Positions 10,060 through 19,438 of a stretch of 64,000 nt of DNA are shown piece by piece (position 1 is the first letter of the stretch; every line of letters starts with the position of its first letter). Origin of the DNA: Planctomycetota bacterium (lineage in GTDB: Bacteria; Planctomycetota; Planctomycetia; Pirellulales; Pirellulaceae); NCBI GenBank assembly GCA_026692905.1, contig JAPLNL010000126.1, positions 1 to 64,000 of the forward strand, written 5' to 3'. Position numbers and translations under genes: made by a program. A model generated the notes under the pieces. That model did no database searches. It was not told where the DNA came from and worked only from the letters and a program-made list of their open reading frames with translations.

Positions 10060-10190
10060 GCCAACACCGTGAAGCATTTTGTAGCGAAACTCGTCAAGAG
10101 CTTCGGCCGTTTAGGTGATCCTGCCGAAAGTCTTGACGACTTTCGCTAAACAAAAACTTGTTTTTAACAGCGCAAGATGCTTCACAGCGT
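10060..10190. repeat. Dispersed palindromic element, family with arms tagcgaaactcgtcaagag (fullest copy)
   Basis: The element reads gtgaagcattttgtagcg, aaactcgtcaagagcttcgg, a short centre, gccgaaagtcttgacgactt, tcgctaaac and ends ...gatgcttcacagcgttg. Inner arms are about 30 nt and an outer inverted pair is built on gtgaagcat/atgcttcac. Related copies lie at 23486-23534 (half), 25227-25320 and 51448-51540. It fills the divergent gap between the MutS-like gene and the TPR lipoprotein gene and supplies the only ATG in frame with the latter. Confidence 0.8.
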
Positions 10191-11047
10191 TGCCAAAAAA
10201 CGTTCGGCGGCGGTATCCGAAAGTACCAAAACATCCATTACAAAGCCTAACTTGCCTCATTTTCGCAGTGCTCGTCTGCAGCCATTTTATGGGCTGCACG
10301 CGAATGGTCCAAAATGGCACCGGCGTAACCCTCTACCAGCAGGGACGCTACGCCGAAGCTTTGCATATGTTTGAACAAGCAAAACAGGCCGACCCCACAA
10401 ACCCGGATACGCATTACAATCTTGCATCAACCTACCACCGACTTGGTACGGCGGCCAAAGATCAGAAAATGCTTGAAAATGCCGAAGCTATCTACAATCA
10501 AGCTCTGGAGCTTTCACCAGACCACGTAGAATGCCACCGTGCTCTCGCGGTACTTCTCGTCGAAACAGGTCGCCCAGACAAAGGTTTTACACTGCTAAAA
10601 CGTTGGGCGCAACGCAGTCCGAACATTTCCGACGCCCGCGTCGAATTGGCAAAACTACACCAAGAGTTCAACCAAACCAAGATAGCCGAACAGTATTTGG
10701 ACGAAGCGTTGGCTATGGATCCGAACAATGCTAGAGCATGGGCAGAACGTGGCAGACTTCGAGAAAACTCCGGCGAGTTGATGCAAGCTGTCCAAAACTA
10801 CCAACAAAGCATCGCCCTGAATTCACTCCAACCCGAACTTTATCAAAGAATCGGAGCACTCAACGTTCGTTTGACTCAGAACATTATGGCGACAACCGGA
10901 ACAAGCATCGCAGTAAATCCAAACTCGACCGCAAACCCTGCACTGAAATCGGGTGCTACGCCCCCCTCAAGCTTGAATGCATCAGCCCCCCCTACTACGA
11001 ACTCAGCCTCCAATACAACCATACCACCGCAATCCCCCAGGTACTGA
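10115..11047 (+). CDS. TPR-repeat lipoprotein
   Basis: A lipoprotein signal (hydrophobic LTCLIFAVLVC followed by lipobox HFMGC) is followed by about five TPR units (for example LYQQGRYAEALHMFEQAKQADPTN). After these comes a Ser/Thr/Pro/Ala/Asn-rich tail of about 60 residues. The mature protein should be a membrane-tethered periplasmic interaction scaffold. The start is uncertain. The ATG at 10115 lies within the dispersed palindrome 10060-10190 and would give an over-long signal of about 60 residues. A TTG at 10190, just beyond the repeat, gives a normal lipoprotein signal (n-region KNVRRR). I list the ATG because it is the only one. Pairing with any neighbour is not shown. Confidence 0.75.
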   Translation: MILPKVLTTFAKQKLVFNSARCFTALPKNVRRRYPKVPKHPLQSLTCLIFAVLVCSHFMGCTRMVQNGTGVTLYQQGRYAEALHMFEQAKQADPTNPDTHYNLASTYHRLGTAAKDQKMLENAEAIYNQALELSPDHVECHRALAVLLVETGRPDKGFTLLKRWAQRSPNISDARVELAKLHQEFNQTKIAEQYLDEALAMDPNNARAWAERGRLRENSGELMQAVQNYQQSIALNSLQPELYQRIGALNVRLTQNIMATTGTSIAVNPNSTANPALKSGATPPSSLNASAPPTTNSASNTTIPPQSPRY

Positions 11048-11076
11048 GGACCAAATCGCTGGGCATACAACGATAG

Positions 11077-12918
11077 CTAATCCGCTTGCTCGATCACGAA
11101 CATCCGATCCATCTCAGGCTTTTGAATGGTCTGCTGCTGTCCATTAGGCCAAGTCACAACGATTCTGTCTACTGCGTCGGACAAACCCAGCCCGAACGTT
11201 ACGGGCAACTCTACTTGCGAGAGATAACTCCGCGTTGGACTCACGCGTCGATATTGAGCGACATCGCCTATTCGCAATTCAACCAAGGCCCCAATCCCAT
11301 CGCGATTCGAGCCTTTGCCCACCAGCTTAACGCGCGACCAGTGATTGTTTAGCTTCTGGTCATTGCGCAGAAGACGGGGCTTCTGACCACACCCCATAAT
11401 CAACAAATCCAAATCGCCATCACCATCGATATCCGCATAAGACGATCCTCGACCAACCATCGGCTTCTGGAACGCACTCCCGGTCTCTTGCTCGCGGCAC
11501 TTGATGAACTCGGTGTTGTACTGCGAACCTGCGTTCCAAAAAAGTTGCGGGGGCTGTTCGTAATGTTGGCTAGCTTGCACCTTTGCGATATCGTCTTCTA
11601 AGTGCCCATTAGCCTGGAAAATATCGAGGCGTCCGTCCAAATCCATATCCAGGAACAATACACCAAATGTCAACTCCAACCGCGTCGCAGGTCCAAAACC
11701 ATTTGCCACTGCCGCATCATAAAACTGCAGGTTTCTAGAACGGGAAACATAGAGTGCGGACATTTCGTTTGCAAAGTTCCCGATTGCAACTCCCACCGAA
11801 GCGTCGTTTCGAAATGCGGCTGCATCAATACCCATCGCACCGCGAGCCGCCCCAGCCGCATCGAAAGCCACGCCAGCCATCGCTCCGATTTCCTCGAATT
11901 TCCCATTCCCAAGATTGTGAAACAAGAAGTTCTGAACAGTATCATTGGAAATCACGCAATCCAATCTGCCGTCACCATCCAAATCCTCGAATACAATCCC
12001 AAGCGACTTACCAAGTGGAACTGAAGTCGCTGGATTAACAACATGAAATCCAGACTCAGCGGACACATCGGAAAACTTACCGTTCCCATCGTTTCGAAAT
12101 AAGGAAGGAAACGTTCCGCCAAAATTCTGAGGACGTCCATAAGCTCTTTCGTTTCCACCTAATAAACGAAATTCCTGAGCTAAGTCAAATGTTCGAGTCC
12201 AATCCAAATAATGACAAACTAGCAAATCCAAGTCTCCATCCTGGTCGCAATCAAACCAACCACATGATGTACTCCAATCTTTTTCGGCACCTCCAACACC
12301 AGCTTGATCGGTCACATCGACAAACTTGCCTCCCTCATTGTGGTACAGCCGACTTCTCCCAAGACATGAAATGAACAAATCAACCCTGCCGTCGTTGTCA
12401 TAGTCCCCACAAGCAGCCCCCATCCCATAAAGCGCGACATCCAACCCCGCATCTTTGGTGACGTCCGTAAAGGCCCCATGACCATCGTTTGCATAAAGTG
12501 CCAATGTACCAACAGGCTTGGATGGGTCGTGTTCGCCAGGCCAATCACAAGCGTTAACCAACAAAATATCCTGATCGCCATCCGCATCAAAATCGAAGAA
12601 GACGCAGCCACTTCCCATTGTTTCTGGCAGCAACTTTTTTCCTTTGGCTCCACTGCAGTGAATAAAATTCAGGCCAGCACTGTCGGTAATATCAACCCAC
12701 GAAATCGTCGGAACAATTACTTTGGGCATTTCGCGAACAACAGGTGGTTCGACCGGCGACGCCTTAGCAATCTCCGCTGCCGGCTTCTTTGTCAATACAA
12801 AGTAGGAGACGCCAGCAATCAATCCAATCAAAACGAAAACAATCGCCGACCCCATAAAAGCCCGACCTATGACTGCGTCGTCTTCGACTCGATCCTCGTT
12901 GTTCAATGAATCACTCAT
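11077..12918 (-). CDS. CRTAC1-type protein: membrane anchor, FG-GAP/VCBS propeller, ASPIC/UnbV domain
   Basis: The 613-residue protein has one N-terminal membrane segment (about residues 22-43). Repeated calcium-loop motifs of the FG-GAP/VCBS type follow (FDFDADGDQDILL, GDYDNDGRVDLF, FDCDQDGDLDLLV, DLDGDGRLDCV, DMDLDGRLDIF, DIDGDGDLDLL). The last 90 residues are an ASPIC/UnbV domain (NHWSRVKLVGKGSNRDGIGA ... ITVTWPNG-like VVTWPNGQQQ). The propeller should lie in the periplasm. The gene starts 7 nt after the end of the pentaheme cytochrome gene, so the two form an operon. This family often sits beside multiheme cytochromes and TPR proteins in planctomycetes; its biochemical role is unknown. 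Confidence 0.85.
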   Translation of the reverse strand: MSDSLNNEDRVEDDAVIGRAFMGSAIVFVLIGLIAGVSYFVLTKKPAAEIAKASPVEPPVVREMPKVIVPTISWVDITDSAGLNFIHCSGAKGKKLLPETMGSGCVFFDFDADGDQDILLVNACDWPGEHDPSKPVGTLALYANDGHGAFTDVTKDAGLDVALYGMGAACGDYDNDGRVDLFISCLGRSRLYHNEGGKFVDVTDQAGVGGAEKDWSTSCGWFDCDQDGDLDLLVCHYLDWTRTFDLAQEFRLLGGNERAYGRPQNFGGTFPSLFRNDGNGKFSDVSAESGFHVVNPATSVPLGKSLGIVFEDLDGDGRLDCVISNDTVQNFLFHNLGNGKFEEIGAMAGVAFDAAGAARGAMGIDAAAFRNDASVGVAIGNFANEMSALYVSRSRNLQFYDAAVANGFGPATRLELTFGVLFLDMDLDGRLDIFQANGHLEDDIAKVQASQHYEQPPQLFWNAGSQYNTEFIKCREQETGSAFQKPMVGRGSSYADIDGDGDLDLLIMGCGQKPRLLRNDQKLNNHWSRVKLVGKGSNRDGIGALVELRIGDVAQYRRVSPTRSYLSQVELPVTFGLGLSDAVDRIVVTWPNGQQQTIQKPEMDRMFVIEQAD

Positions 12919-12925
12919 CCGAAGT

Positions 12926-15787
12926 TCACTCTGGAGCTGCGTGTAATGGATAGATAACCAAAGGTTCGGCCGCGCTGTTGGCCGCTGGATACTTTTCGCG
13001 ACCTTTTTGCACGGCTATTCCTTGGGCATTGTCGTCTGGCTTGTATCTCAAGTGAAGAGCCTTGTGTTTCTTTTCAAGTTCCGCTTCTCCTAACATGCCA
13101 TAAATTAGACCGAGGTTGTAATGTGCATTCGCGTTCTCGGAATCAATCGCGATCGATCGCCTAAACTGTTTTTCCGCTTCTCGCAACAAGACTTTTCGCT
13201 CTTCGGCTTGTGAATCCAGCCTCATTTGTTCACTGCGGTCGAAGATCGTTCGCCCCAAAGTATTTAACACTTCGAGATCTCGGCTGAAATCGAAACCGCG
13301 GGCTTTTCGCTCCTCCGTGGTCTGATCCACAATGCTCTTGAAATTCGCTTCTGCTTCAACCAATCTGCCCTGCTCGCGATTAGCCAATCCGCTGAACCAA
13401 GCCATCGTCCATTCCGGTGCGACAGGGTCGGTCGCTTTCGCTGCCCGCTGCACTGCATCTACAGCCTCATCGATTCGGCCTTCACGGAGATAAACTCGGG
13501 CCAAATTGACCGGACCATCAAATCGCTTCATCTTTTCTACCATCTGAAACGCCTGCTCAGCTTGCTTGAGTTCGGCCTTACCCTCAAGAAACAACCCAAT
13601 CCCATAATCGTTCCAACGCTGCCAACCAGGTATCTTCGATTCTGGGTTCGTCGGTTCCTCTGCAACTCCCTCAACCGGGAATACCACCGAATCCACCGCA
13701 AGCGTCAGGACCGGCAACGTGTTTTTGTAGACTTCCGGTTCTTGAGCCCCTGTATTTGAAACCAACGTCGGTTCGTTCGTTTCCTTCTTCGCATCGGTGG
13801 CGAGTGGGTTGTCACCCGGTTTTTGGCGACTGTGAACAATCTCCATGTACTCGTAATCAAACTTGCGATACTGCAGTTTGACGGTAGCCGTGATCGGTTG
13901 TGTGAGGTCGGTCGGAACCGCGAACGAATAATGAACAACTTGTCCAGACCCCGGAGGAATCTGATGGTTGTACAAAGGGGTAAAGATATCTTGAGGATTA
14001 CGGCGATTGATTCGGTTGCCATTCCGGTCCAACATGAAGACATTGATAAAGTGAGAACGACGATCCACTTCCCCTTTCCCATCCATTCCGCCGCTTTGAC
14101 CGATAAGTCGATCGCCACTCTTGAGCGACACTTCAAGCCAAACCTCATTCGAATCGACAGTCCCCTGAGTAAACTCATGCCCAACCTTGAGTGTCCGCAC
14201 TATGGACTCAAGCAAGTACTTCGAACCGGGCTTTAACTTCGGCACCTCCGGTCGAATCGGCCCCAGCAACTTGCCATCAACACTCGCGTCCTCCTTTAAT
14301 GCAAAGATATCGACTCGCATGGTTCCCTCAAGGAACTTCTTATGCTTGTCCTCTACCTCGGTCAGGAAACCACGCAACGCTGGCAAGCCAGTATTGCCCG
14401 AGGCAAATGTGTGGTCGTGAATTGAAAACTTGCTGTCAGCTCCGGCGAATTGCTTGGCCCCGAAGTCATTCGATTCTTCAAGAGGCATATGGCAACCTGC
14501 ACAAGCCTTTTGAGATTTTTCTGGATAGTAGAAGCTACGAGCTCCGTGCCCCGAAACACCGCTGAGAAGCCACGAATCATAATGATTCTGACCACGCAAA
14601 AAGTCTTTGTATTGATTCAAAGCAAAGGGCAAATGCACCTTATGGCAAGTCGAGCAAAACTCAGAGGTCTTGTGGAAGTCCTTGAGAAACGTCTTCTTGT
14701 GAAAAGCCGGCTTGGCTTTGACCAATTGCTGATTCACCCATTGCAACATTGGGCTTTCACTAAACGCAAACGGATAATGCAACGGCTCCTCAATCGTAAA
14801 ATCTGCGTTCCCTCTCGTTGAGTTGACGTTGGTCACCGCATGGCAAACCGTACATGTGATCCCCGCTTGCGATGTCGGGTGATTGACGTCGTCAAACTTG
14901 GGATCGTCAAAAGCGCCGCTAAAGAATGGAACCGGGTCGTGACAACCTGCACACCATCGCGCAGCCTTGACATCGCCATCTCGCTTCATCGATACCTCGC
15001 GTGTTTCACGCACGCTTGCAAGATACGCCGGATTGTTGAACGAACTAAACCGGTGCGCACTGTGGTTCCAACTCTTGTACGCATCCGGATGGCATTTCAA
15101 ACAGTATTCGTCATTGTCCAAATTCTTCGCGGAGATAAATGCGCCATTGGCCGTTCGAGCAAGCGAAGGCTCAAAGTACTTGACCCCTTCCACGGACCCA
15201 ACTTTGTTCCACTCCCGAGGATCTTGAGTGTGCATCGAGACCATCACCGCAACCGACGCTACCGCGATTGCACCATAGGCAACCCCCAATTTCCACTTGA
15301 TCTTTTGCCCGACCAATCGATGCAACCAATACAGCCAAATCGTGACCACCGGGCAGAGCACGTGGAGCCAATAAACAAGCGACCGCGTTGCTGGCTGCTT
15401 CAAATCAAAAACGTCACCAATTCGAACGAGCAACAAGCCCGTGCCGAGCACGACCAGACTCGCTGCAAAGAGTGCGTAGCCAACGCGAATTGCCCTCTTG
15501 TTCTTCCGCTTGCGAGCCGTCACCATGTGAATCAAGCCAAATACCACAAACGGTACCAAGAAAATCAGCCCAAGCACGACGTGGCCGAGAAACATCGCCA
15601 TGTAAAACTGATTCTGATAGGTCTCCCCCCGCTGCCATTCCAAAAAAGTAATGGTTGCCAAGTAGAGCGAATTTGCACCCAACAACGAGAGCAAAGCGAA
15701 TACGACAAAAAGCAATCGCTTTAGCTTCACACCAATGGCGGGCGTATAAACGCGTTTGGGAACAGGCGATTTCGCGGCTGTTGACAT
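12926..15787 (-). CDS. Membrane pentaheme cytochrome c with C-terminal TPR repeats
   Basis: The 953-residue protein has about five membrane segments in the first 185 residues. Five CxxCH heme-attachment motifs follow at Cys229, Cys279, Cys312, Cys378 and Cys429 (CLKCH, CAGCH, CTVCH, CSTCH, CAGCH). Extra histidines (HSAHRF, HKKTF, HDHTF) could serve as sixth ligands. The spacing recalls the cytochrome c554/c' fold. A beta-rich section (about 500-700) and TPR units (about 740-920, for example AEKQFRRSIAIDSENANAHYNLG) follow. It probably passes electrons between the membrane quinone pool and a periplasmic partner held by the TPRs; donor and acceptor are unknown. It is the first gene of a pair with the FG-GAP gene, 7 nt apart. 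Confidence 0.87.
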   Translation of the reverse strand: MSTAAKSPVPKRVYTPAIGVKLKRLLFVVFALLSLLGANSLYLATITFLEWQRGETYQNQFYMAMFLGHVVLGLIFLVPFVVFGLIHMVTARKRKNKRAIRVGYALFAASLVVLGTGLLLVRIGDVFDLKQPATRSLVYWLHVLCPVVTIWLYWLHRLVGQKIKWKLGVAYGAIAVASVAVMVSMHTQDPREWNKVGSVEGVKYFEPSLARTANGAFISAKNLDNDEYCLKCHPDAYKSWNHSAHRFSSFNNPAYLASVRETREVSMKRDGDVKAARWCAGCHDPVPFFSGAFDDPKFDDVNHPTSQAGITCTVCHAVTNVNSTRGNADFTIEEPLHYPFAFSESPMLQWVNQQLVKAKPAFHKKTFLKDFHKTSEFCSTCHKVHLPFALNQYKDFLRGQNHYDSWLLSGVSGHGARSFYYPEKSQKACAGCHMPLEESNDFGAKQFAGADSKFSIHDHTFASGNTGLPALRGFLTEVEDKHKKFLEGTMRVDIFALKEDASVDGKLLGPIRPEVPKLKPGSKYLLESIVRTLKVGHEFTQGTVDSNEVWLEVSLKSGDRLIGQSGGMDGKGEVDRRSHFINVFMLDRNGNRINRRNPQDIFTPLYNHQIPPGSGQVVHYSFAVPTDLTQPITATVKLQYRKFDYEYMEIVHSRQKPGDNPLATDAKKETNEPTLVSNTGAQEPEVYKNTLPVLTLAVDSVVFPVEGVAEEPTNPESKIPGWQRWNDYGIGLFLEGKAELKQAEQAFQMVEKMKRFDGPVNLARVYLREGRIDEAVDAVQRAAKATDPVAPEWTMAWFSGLANREQGRLVEAEANFKSIVDQTTEERKARGFDFSRDLEVLNTLGRTIFDRSEQMRLDSQAEERKVLLREAEKQFRRSIAIDSENANAHYNLGLIYGMLGEAELEKKHKALHLRYKPDDNAQGIAVQKGREKYPAANSAAEPLVIYPLHAAPE

Positions 15788-15895
15788 GACTTGACTTCTT
15801 TGACTCGTGGTTAAATGTCTTTTGACGGGCTGCTGATTTTAATGTAAGTAGAGGCATTAACCAGTGAAGGTGAATTGCAAATTCATTTGAAAAAC

Positions 15896-15963
15896 ATTGG
15901 GAGAGCGAGGCTCCTGCCGAGCTTGCGACGCCACGGTTCGGCAGGAGCCTCACCCTCCCAATG
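15896..15963. repeat. Single REP-like palindrome
   Basis: This is one copy of the family around the transposase at 434-1012. The outer arms cattggga and tcccaatg pair, with gagcgaggctcctgccgag inside. It lies in the 226-bp gap upstream of the cytochrome gene, which holds nothing else that I can identify. Confidence 0.85.
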
Positions 15964-16013
15964 ATTGTTTGGTCTGGCGAGGCGCCTAGAACCGCAGTAG
16001 AACCGCTTTCCAC

Positions 16014-16412
16014 TCAACCTTCTTCACGGAAAAACGTCAATGCAGGGGTCGTAGTAACCAAGTAATGGAATGATCGCTCCGTAAATGTACCATTCTTTCC
16101 CGAGTACTTCAGCGAAATCTTGAACCGGACGTTGGGCCCCAGCATTTCGCCTTCGCCCACGACTTTGTAGTCGGTCAATTTCACCCCCTTCTTCCACAAG
16201 TCCTCGGAAACATAGGTAGGAGGTGTCATTTTCGCTAACTCCTCCACCGTGGCACCCGATTTCCATTGCCCCATCAGCTTTTCAACAAGCGTTAAGGCTT
16301 GCTGGCTATCCGAAGGAGGAACTTTGGCAGGGCCACACCCCACAGCGAGCAAACAGCAAAGGAGCAACGAAAAAACCATAAGCGTCTTGCGACATGAATC
16401 CGCATGCGACAT
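16014..16412 (-). CDS. Small lipoprotein of unknown function
   Basis: The 132-residue protein has an N-terminal lipoprotein signal (hydrophobic LMVFSLLLCCLLAVG followed by Cys26, lipobox AVGC). The mature domain of about 105 residues contains GQWKSGATVEEL and ends in beta-type sequence (VRFKISLKYSGKNG). I do not recognise the family. Its ATG overlaps the stop of the upstream DUF1559 gene in a TAATG junction (1-nt overlap), so the two are translationally coupled and probably work together. Small lipoproteins directly downstream of DUF1559 genes are common in planctomycetes; their role is not established. Confidence 0.75.
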   Translation of the reverse strand: MSHADSCRKTLMVFSLLLCCLLAVGCGPAKVPPSDSQQALTLVEKLMGQWKSGATVEELAKMTPPTYVSEDLWKKGVKLTDYKVVGEGEMLGPNVRFKISLKYSGKNGTFTERSFHYLVTTTPALTFFREEG

Positions 16413-17383
16413 TATTCGTTCACTCCCGTTAGTACTTCACCTTCATTTCGCGAACCGAAAGAACGCCATGCAGCCAGATCGATACTTCGCGATATAAAGC
16501 TAACGGAACCATCACACCGCGCAACTTGAACGCCGCCGGTGTGATAACTCTTCGCCGTTGTCGAAATACGCCCCGGAGGAAACATGCAAGAACGACTCAT
16601 CGGAGGGGCTGCATGGAAGTAGCAGGTGGATGTGTGACTACCTACTAGCCACGGACCGCCTACATTGCTATTGCCCTGAAACGATAAGTTTTTGATGTCA
16701 ATCGCCGCACAATCGCGAATCGCTTCATCTGCCGTTTTTGGGTTGGTTCCAGGCTGAAACGTATCTGTAAAAGTCGAAATGGCATTGCTGAAGTCACCTT
16801 TGCCATGCTCACTAAATGCGGCGGTATTGGACGTGCCATCGGTGATATCCCCCAGCCTGAGAAATCGCGTTGGGATCATCGGTCCATTCGGTTCTGGATA
16901 TCCAAAATTCGGATCGCTGCTCAAAGCAGGTGGCAATCCATAAAGAATCCCAGACCCTTGGTTCGTGCGGTAATTCGTTCCCGCCCAACCAACAACCGGG
17001 ATCACCGTGACCGGGTCTGACGGACAAAGCAAGGTTGGGACAACCACTGCCCGAGCAGCCGTGTTGTTTACGTGAGTCCCAGCCACATTAAAATCAATCA
17101 ATTGATGGACGGTCGATTGTTCCATATATGGCATCAACGCACCAAAAGCGGACAAGCTCGTCGTGACGGCTCTAGCCGAAGGCAATCTCCTGTTAGCTGA
17201 CTCGTAATTCAACAGAGCCAACCCCAACTGCTTGAGGTTGTTTCCACATTGCATCCGCCTCGCAGCTTCTCGTGCTGCCTGGACCGCAGGAAGAAGCAGG
17301 CCGACCAAAATGCCAATGATCGCAATGACAACCAGAAGCTCGACCAAAGTAAATCCACTACGACGAAAAGGAAATCGTGACAT
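16412..17383 (-). CDS. DUF1559 protein with type IV pilin-like N-terminal methylation signal
   Basis: From the ATG at 17383 the product is 323 residues. It opens [19 protein letters not shown], a prepilin-peptidase site with Glu at +5 and a hydrophobic helix, and continues [18 protein letters not shown], the DUF1559 signature. The C terminus has the expected [19 protein letters not shown] motif. Planctomycete genomes encode many such proteins; they resemble pseudopilins or major-pilin-like surface proteins, but their function is not settled. The frame continues upstream to 17506 without signal character, so the shorter start is used. It is coupled to the downstream small lipoprotein gene. A second DUF1559 gene lies at 38270-39142. 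Confidence 0.88.
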   Translation of the reverse strand: MSRFPFRRSGFTLVELLVVIAIIGILVGLLLPAVQAAREAARRMQCGNNLKQLGLALLNYESANRRLPSARAVTTSLSAFGALMPYMEQSTVHQLIDFNVAGTHVNNTAARAVVVPTLLCPSDPVTVIPVVGWAGTNYRTNQGSGILYGLPPALSSDPNFGYPEPNGPMIPTRFLRLGDITDGTSNTAAFSEHGKGDFSNAISTFTDTFQPGTNPKTADEAIRDCAAIDIKNLSFQGNSNVGGPWLVGSHTSTCYFHAAPPMSRSCMFPPGRISTTAKSYHTGGVQVARCDGSVSFISRSIDLAAWRSFGSRNEGEVLTGVNE

Positions 17384-17651
17384 GTTTTTGAGCCTTGAAA
17401 TAATCGAATAAAAAGAACAAGCATCGAAAAGATTTTCACTAAGAATAGGCACTGCGATTCCTTCTCTGAGAAACGCACAAAGCCTCGCGAACGTACGAGA
17501 ATGCAAACAGCGAACAGTGCGAACAAAACGCTATTTCGGTACGAGAGACTCTTTATGGGGCTTGCAGGAGTAGATGCAACCTATCGGTCGCGACACTCCC
17601 AAGCGAGCAAACACAAATCGCTCAATCCAAAAGTAAGCATGCGCAATGCAG

Positions 17652-18041
17652 CTAAACCAAAGCAATCGGTGGCGGCGTCAAAACCTCAAGCGAAGCAGAC
17701 GATGGAAGAAGATCGTCAGAAAGTTCAAAAGCTCGGAATTTGTCTCCATCTACATCGACGAAGGAAACTCGGAATTCCAGATACTGCTTGTAGGAGACCA
17801 CAATCCGCGATGGCTCTACCGGTGGAACCGTTGGTGCCGAGTGGCAACTACCACCCCGGCAAAGTGGAACCGACTGCGAATCCGTCGCCGGGTCAGGAAA
17901 CACCTTTTTAACAGCATGATGCAGATAATCACCACATCCAGCCTCAGCCCGCCCAACACCAACCACCAACGCAAAACAAACGATCATTGACACAAAAAGT
18001 GCCATTTTCGTCCTTCGCGCGGTAATCTGTTGGTTGGCCAT
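17652..18041 (-). CDS. Secreted protein of unknown function
   Basis: From the ATG at 18041 (preceded by gagacg) the product is 129 residues. A signal peptide (RRTKMALFVSMIVCFALVVG, cleavage probably after AEA) leads into GCGDYLHHAV and a second cysteine pair around CRGGSC. The short mature domain ends in a Pro-rich tail (LTPPPIALV). I recognise no domain. The mature part has four cysteines, which could form disulfides in the periplasm. It is the only plausible gene between the DUF1559 gene and the propeller gene; the 268 bp on its upstream side and the 265 bp on its downstream side look non-coding. Confidence 0.55.
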   Translation of the reverse strand: MANQQITARRTKMALFVSMIVCFALVVGVGRAEAGCGDYLHHAVKKVFPDPATDSQSVPLCRGGSCHSAPTVPPVEPSRIVVSYKQYLEFRVSFVDVDGDKFRAFELSDDLLPSSASLEVLTPPPIALV

Positions 18042-18306
18042 AATCGTCTCATCAGACCCAATGGATTTAGAATAACACCGAATTTTAGTCAACCTACGCA
18101 ACTTCGTCAACAAGCAATGCGCAAGAAAACAGCACAAGAAGGCATTTAGCGGCGATTTTTTCGCTAGAGAATCGCTGGCGTACCGTCTTCAGGCGGAATG
18201 GCGTTGAGTTAACAAGGAGCGGAATCTCGCAAGAGTGCCTGAACAGCCTCGAATGACAGGAGATTCTACAACTTCCGTTACGGGCACAGGCTTAAATGGC
18301 TTACAA

Positions 18307-19152
18307 CTACTTCAACTCAGGCTGAATTACTTTCTCACCAGTCAGCGGTATCGAATAGACCATTTTCTGATGCGGATCGGCAATGAGCAAACGATCGCCT
18401 TGCTTCGCTAATCCAACTGGATTTTTGAGCGGATCGCCACTAAAGAACGGCTCAGGTTTTCCCTGCGATGGAATTTTCCAAATCGATTTCGCATAACCGT
18501 CCGTTACGTAACAGTCACCCGAAGAATCCAAAACAATTTGATGGGCAAACTGGAAAATCGAATCGGCTACAACAACATCCTTAACTTTGTCCTTTCCAAA
18601 TCGAACCAACGGCTCCTTGGAATGCGATACAACCCACAATCGATCCTGCGCGTCGATTGCCAACCCACGCGGCGCCGGTACCTTGACGAACTCGGTCGCT
18701 TTCCCACCGCCAGAGGGCACATGAAAAATGCAGTGAAGCTCCAAGTCTGCGACGAACAAGTCACCTTTCGAATCGACCGCAATCGCCGTAGGAATCCCTA
18801 TCCCACCGCCCGTTAACGGGATCGGAGTCTCGGGCACATCAAAACGATACACTTCTCGCGTCGACGAGTCACCCGCAAGCAGCTTTCCATTGCTATCGAT
18901 TGCCAAGCATCGCACCGCATTCAACGGCGTGCGGAAGTTCTTCGACCCCTGAAAGTATGTGGAAGCCTTTCCGTCCTGAATTTTCCATATTCCATGGAAA
19001 TTCAAATCACCTACGAAGATCGAATTTTCAGGTCCAGCAACCACGGCCAGCGGATAGTCGAGTCCCTGCCCAAACGAGGCCCTCACCCAACCTAGGAGTA
19101 AACATCCAATCACGAAGCAAAAGGGCAAAGACCGAATCTGATTTAGCTGCAT
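18307..19152 (-). CDS. Secreted NHL/SMP-30-like beta-propeller protein
   Basis: From the ATG at 19152 the product is 281 residues. It has a signal peptide (LPFCFVIGCLLLGWVRASFG) and then six blade-like repeats with the pattern LAIDSNGKLLAGD, IAVDSKGDLFVAD, LAIDAQDRLWVVS and IVLDSSGDCYVTD. This is a six-bladed propeller of the NHL/gluconolactonase type, exported to the periplasm or surface. The ligand is unknown, and I do not see enough metal ligands to claim lactonase activity. The open frame runs to 19254 but the added residues lack signal features. No operon partner is evident; a dispersed repeat lies directly upstream. Confidence 0.75.
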   Translation of the reverse strand: MQLNQIRSLPFCFVIGCLLLGWVRASFGQGLDYPLAVVAGPENSIFVGDLNFHGIWKIQDGKASTYFQGSKNFRTPLNAVRCLAIDSNGKLLAGDSSTREVYRFDVPETPIPLTGGGIGIPTAIAVDSKGDLFVADLELHCIFHVPSGGGKATEFVKVPAPRGLAIDAQDRLWVVSHSKEPLVRFGKDKVKDVVVADSIFQFAHQIVLDSSGDCYVTDGYAKSIWKIPSQGKPEPFFSGDPLKNPVGLAKQGDRLLIADPHQKMVYSIPLTGEKVIQPELK

Positions 19153-19242
19153 TGGAGAAGAGTTTCTTGAATGGAGTTTATTTATTGAACAGTAACGCCT
19201 GAACGGGCTGCCAAAGGAATACTTGCGTTTAATGCGATTTAA

Positions 19243-19382
19243 GCACATCCACATTTGTTTTTCGTATTAATTAGCCGGGTGCGCGCTAGTCCCGGTTCTC
19301 GACGAATGTCGAGTGGAAAACCGGGGCTAGCGTCTAACGGCTGAAGGTTTGTTTCACTTGAAAACTCATGCCGAAGTGCTTA
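19243..19382. repeat. Dispersed inverted-repeat element (copy 2, inverted relative to 1716-1868)
   Basis: This is the reverse complement of the element at 1716-1868. It includes cacatccacatttg, agtcccggttctcgacgaat, ggaaaaccggggctagcg and the outer tgccgaagtgcttag. It has one gap relative to copy 1 inside the hairpin (about 7 nt). It lies in the non-coding gap 19153-19594. Confidence 0.75.
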
Positions 19383-19438
19383 GTTTCCTTCGCTCCAGGG
19401 ATCTGCCCTGGAACGCAGTGCCTTCGAGGCTCCGCCTC

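Noticed and set aside
14840-15724. Long plus-strand ORF of 294 codons
   Set aside because: It lies entirely opposite the pentaheme cytochrome gene and its product has no domain or hydrophobic pattern.
17501-17911. Plus-strand ORF of 136 codons
   Set aside because: It crosses the coding region of the secreted protein at 17652-18041 and has no family or signal features.
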